Assembly (NCBI GenBank): GCA_041569895.1
Contig: JBFFXF010000195.1
Coordinates: 1 to 14,033 of the forward strand
Direction of reading: 5' to 3'
Source: JBFFXF01 sp041569895
GTDB lineage: Bacteria > Planctomycetota > UBA8108 > JACQVS01
Length of the DNA: 14,033 bases
In this document: in pieces, positions 12,980 through 14,033 of the stretch
How the letters are laid out: the number at the start of each line of letters is the position of its first letter
Numbering within the stretch: position 1 is the first letter of the stretch
Notes under the pieces: generated by a model
The model's input: only the letters and a program-made list of their open reading frames with translations
What the model was told of the DNA's origin: nothing
The model's database searches: none
Translations under genes and position numbers: made by a program

Positions 12980-14033
12980 CAGCGCGTCAGCCGCGCCAGC
13001 TCGATCAGGTCGCGCACGCGGTGCTCCATCTCGGGTACCGAGGCGGGATTGAAGCCGCGTTCCTGGCGGATGATCTTGCCCTGGTGGTCGATCCAGAACC
13101 CGGTGGGGCTCGACAGGACGCCGTACTTCTCCTCGCTGAACGTGTGGCCGTCGATGAGGATCAGGTGCTCGAGCTCGGCTCGCTTCGCGTACTCGGCGAC
13201 GGTCTCGCGCGTCTCGCGCCAGTCGTTGACCGCGACGACGATGAAGCCATCCTTGCCGTACTGCTTCTGCAGCTTCGTGAGGTAGGGAGCCTCCCTACGA
13301 CAGGGCCCTCACCCGACTCCCCAGAACGTCAGGTAGGCGACCTTGCCCCGGATCAGATCGCGGAAGTTGCGCTTCTTGCCCTCGAGGTCCTCGAGGGTGA
13401 AATCGGGCGGCGGCGAGCCGACCAGGTCGCGGAGCAGCTTGCCCTCGTCACTGGTCTCGAATGTCTCGCGGTAGGCCGCAAGGTGGGTCGACGCGAGCCG
13501 TCCGAGCGCGTCGTGTGACGCGCCCTTGACGTCGCTCTCGAGCTTGGCGACCGCCGGGGCGATCTCCCCGCCCGGCTTGCGCGCCCGCATCGCGGCCTCG
13601 ATCGACTCGAGCGCCTCGACGGCGGCGAAGAGCGCGGCCGAGTCGTCCTTCGTCGCCACCTTCCTGGCCGCGACGTCGCTCGACACGGTGACCTCGAGGG
13701 AGTCCTCGCCGACGCCGACGACCATCGTCGAGGTGCGCGTCGCGCGCTCCAGGACCCGGCGATCGTCCGAGTAGACGTACTCCTCGCGCCACGCCGAGAG
13801 GCGCGCCGGCGCGCCGTTGAACTCGAGGCGCGGGGCCGATCCCTCCTCGAGCAGGCGCCGGATCACGTGACGTCCGTCAGACGACTCGTGCGTGACCTTG
13901 AACGTTCCCCTTGCCGGGATCTGACCGATGACGAGTACCTCCTGCGTCGCGTCGAGGCCCTTTCCGGCCGCCGGCACCTCGAACGGCGGCACGACGTCGA
14001 ACGGAAAGTAGATGCGCGCATCGCGGTCCGGGA
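12979..14033 (-). CDS. TlpA-like thioredoxin-fold selenoprotein (UGPC active site), partial at window edge
   Basis: The frame enters from the right edge and gives 350 visible residues if the TGA at 13309-13311 is read as selenocysteine (visible residue 241). Before it: a region of unknown fold (about 1-210), then an AhpC/TSA-type entry SPPPDFTLEDLEGKK (about 211-225) and GKVAYLTFWGVG. After it, in the same frame: GPCRREAPYLTKLQKQYG, GFIVVAVND, the cis-Pro loop GVLSSPTGFWID and GKIIRQERGF. Aligned to FWA.WCGPC of TlpA/ResA proteins, the TGA replaces the first catalytic Cys, giving UGPC. A SECIS-like hairpin follows. The frame ends at TGA 12979-12981, overlapping the lipoprotein ATG by one base. 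A thiol-disulfide reductase or peroxidase-like role is inferred. Stopping at the TGA (13309-13992) would lose the second active-site Cys and half the fold. The true start lies outside the window; GTG 13992 is only an internal codon candidate. Confidence 0.85.
13277..13312 (-). promoter_or_regulatory. Bacterial SECIS element directing UGA to selenocysteine
   Basis: On the minus strand, 10 nt after the UGA (13311-13309) begins the 17-nt hairpin GUAGGGAGGCUCCCUAC (13298-13282): a perfect 7-bp stem with loop GGC. The loop starts 17 nt after the UGA and has G at its first two positions, within published bacterial SECIS rules (loop of 3-14 nt, a G among the first two, 16-37 nt from the UGA). An outer stem GUGAG (13312-13308) with CUCAC (13281-13277) pairs the UGA itself into the base. 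E. coli fdhF has a similar layout (17-nt upper hairpin, 11 nt after its UGA). Confidence 0.75.

Noticed and set aside
12979..13311. Global use of TGA as a sense codon
   Set aside because: Most other genes in the window end properly at TGA, including the kinase, regulator, TatD, DUF1080 and beta-helix genes, so TGA is a normal stop here.
13309..13992. A complete 227-residue protein ending at TGA 13309
   Set aside because: It would end inside the active site of a thioredoxin fold, and the same frame resumes the fold immediately. A truncated gene or nonsense pseudogene is less likely than recoding because the rest is intact, a SECIS-type hairpin follows and the extended frame ends on the next start codon.

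Overview
The window is GC-rich (roughly two thirds G+C), densely coding bacterial DNA. A prepilin with a class III signal, two lipobox-type lipoproteins and several Sec signal peptides point to a Gram-negative-type envelope. The mix of a PilA-like pilin, an LuxR-type two-component pair, a DUF1080 protein with a Cys-rich head and a very large secreted beta-helix enzyme resembles uncultivated Acidobacteriota or Planctomycetota. This placement is an impression from protein style, not a measured assignment.

Layout. Bases 45-593 (minus) hold a type IV pilin-like gene with a strong terminator and a good candidate sigma-54 promoter at 664-679. A divergent gene (1005-1487) encodes a membrane-anchored coiled-coil protein. 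A soluble GAF histidine kinase (1879-3147) overlaps its NarL/LuxR-type response regulator (3137-3820). TatD (3858-4628, minus) and a divergent amidohydrolase (4756-6036) follow. Next come a secreted CxxC/DUF1080 fusion (6141-6908), a tRNA-Gly(CCC) with its own promoter and terminator (6909-7077), and a small Arg-rich lipoprotein (7091-7411, minus). A hexanucleotide-repeat tract (about 7434-7516) lies before a 1321-residue secreted protein (7579-11544) that joins a nucleoside hydrolase to a right-handed beta-helix glycosidase-like domain. A hypothetical lipoprotein (11558-12979, minus) closes the chain.

Most notable finding: at the right edge an ORF on the minus strand appears to end at a TGA (13309-13311) in the middle of a thioredoxin fold. 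The same frame continues for 109 codons with a perfect thioredoxin C-terminal half. The TGA sits exactly where the first Cys of a CGPC active site belongs, giving U-G-P-C. A stem-loop of bacterial SECIS type begins 10 nt after the TGA. The extended frame ends in a TGATG overlap with the downstream lipoprotein start. I therefore annotate 12979-14033 as one TlpA-like selenoprotein gene, partial at the window edge and translationally coupled to the lipoprotein. An ordinary ORF caller would truncate it and leave about 330 bp apparently empty.

Other genes here (kinase, regulator, TatD, DUF1080, beta-helix and both selenoprotein-operon cistrons) use TGA as a normal stop, so this is local recoding and not a changed genetic code. 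Selenocysteine machinery (SelA, SelB, SelC, SelD) is not in the window and must be sought elsewhere in the genome.
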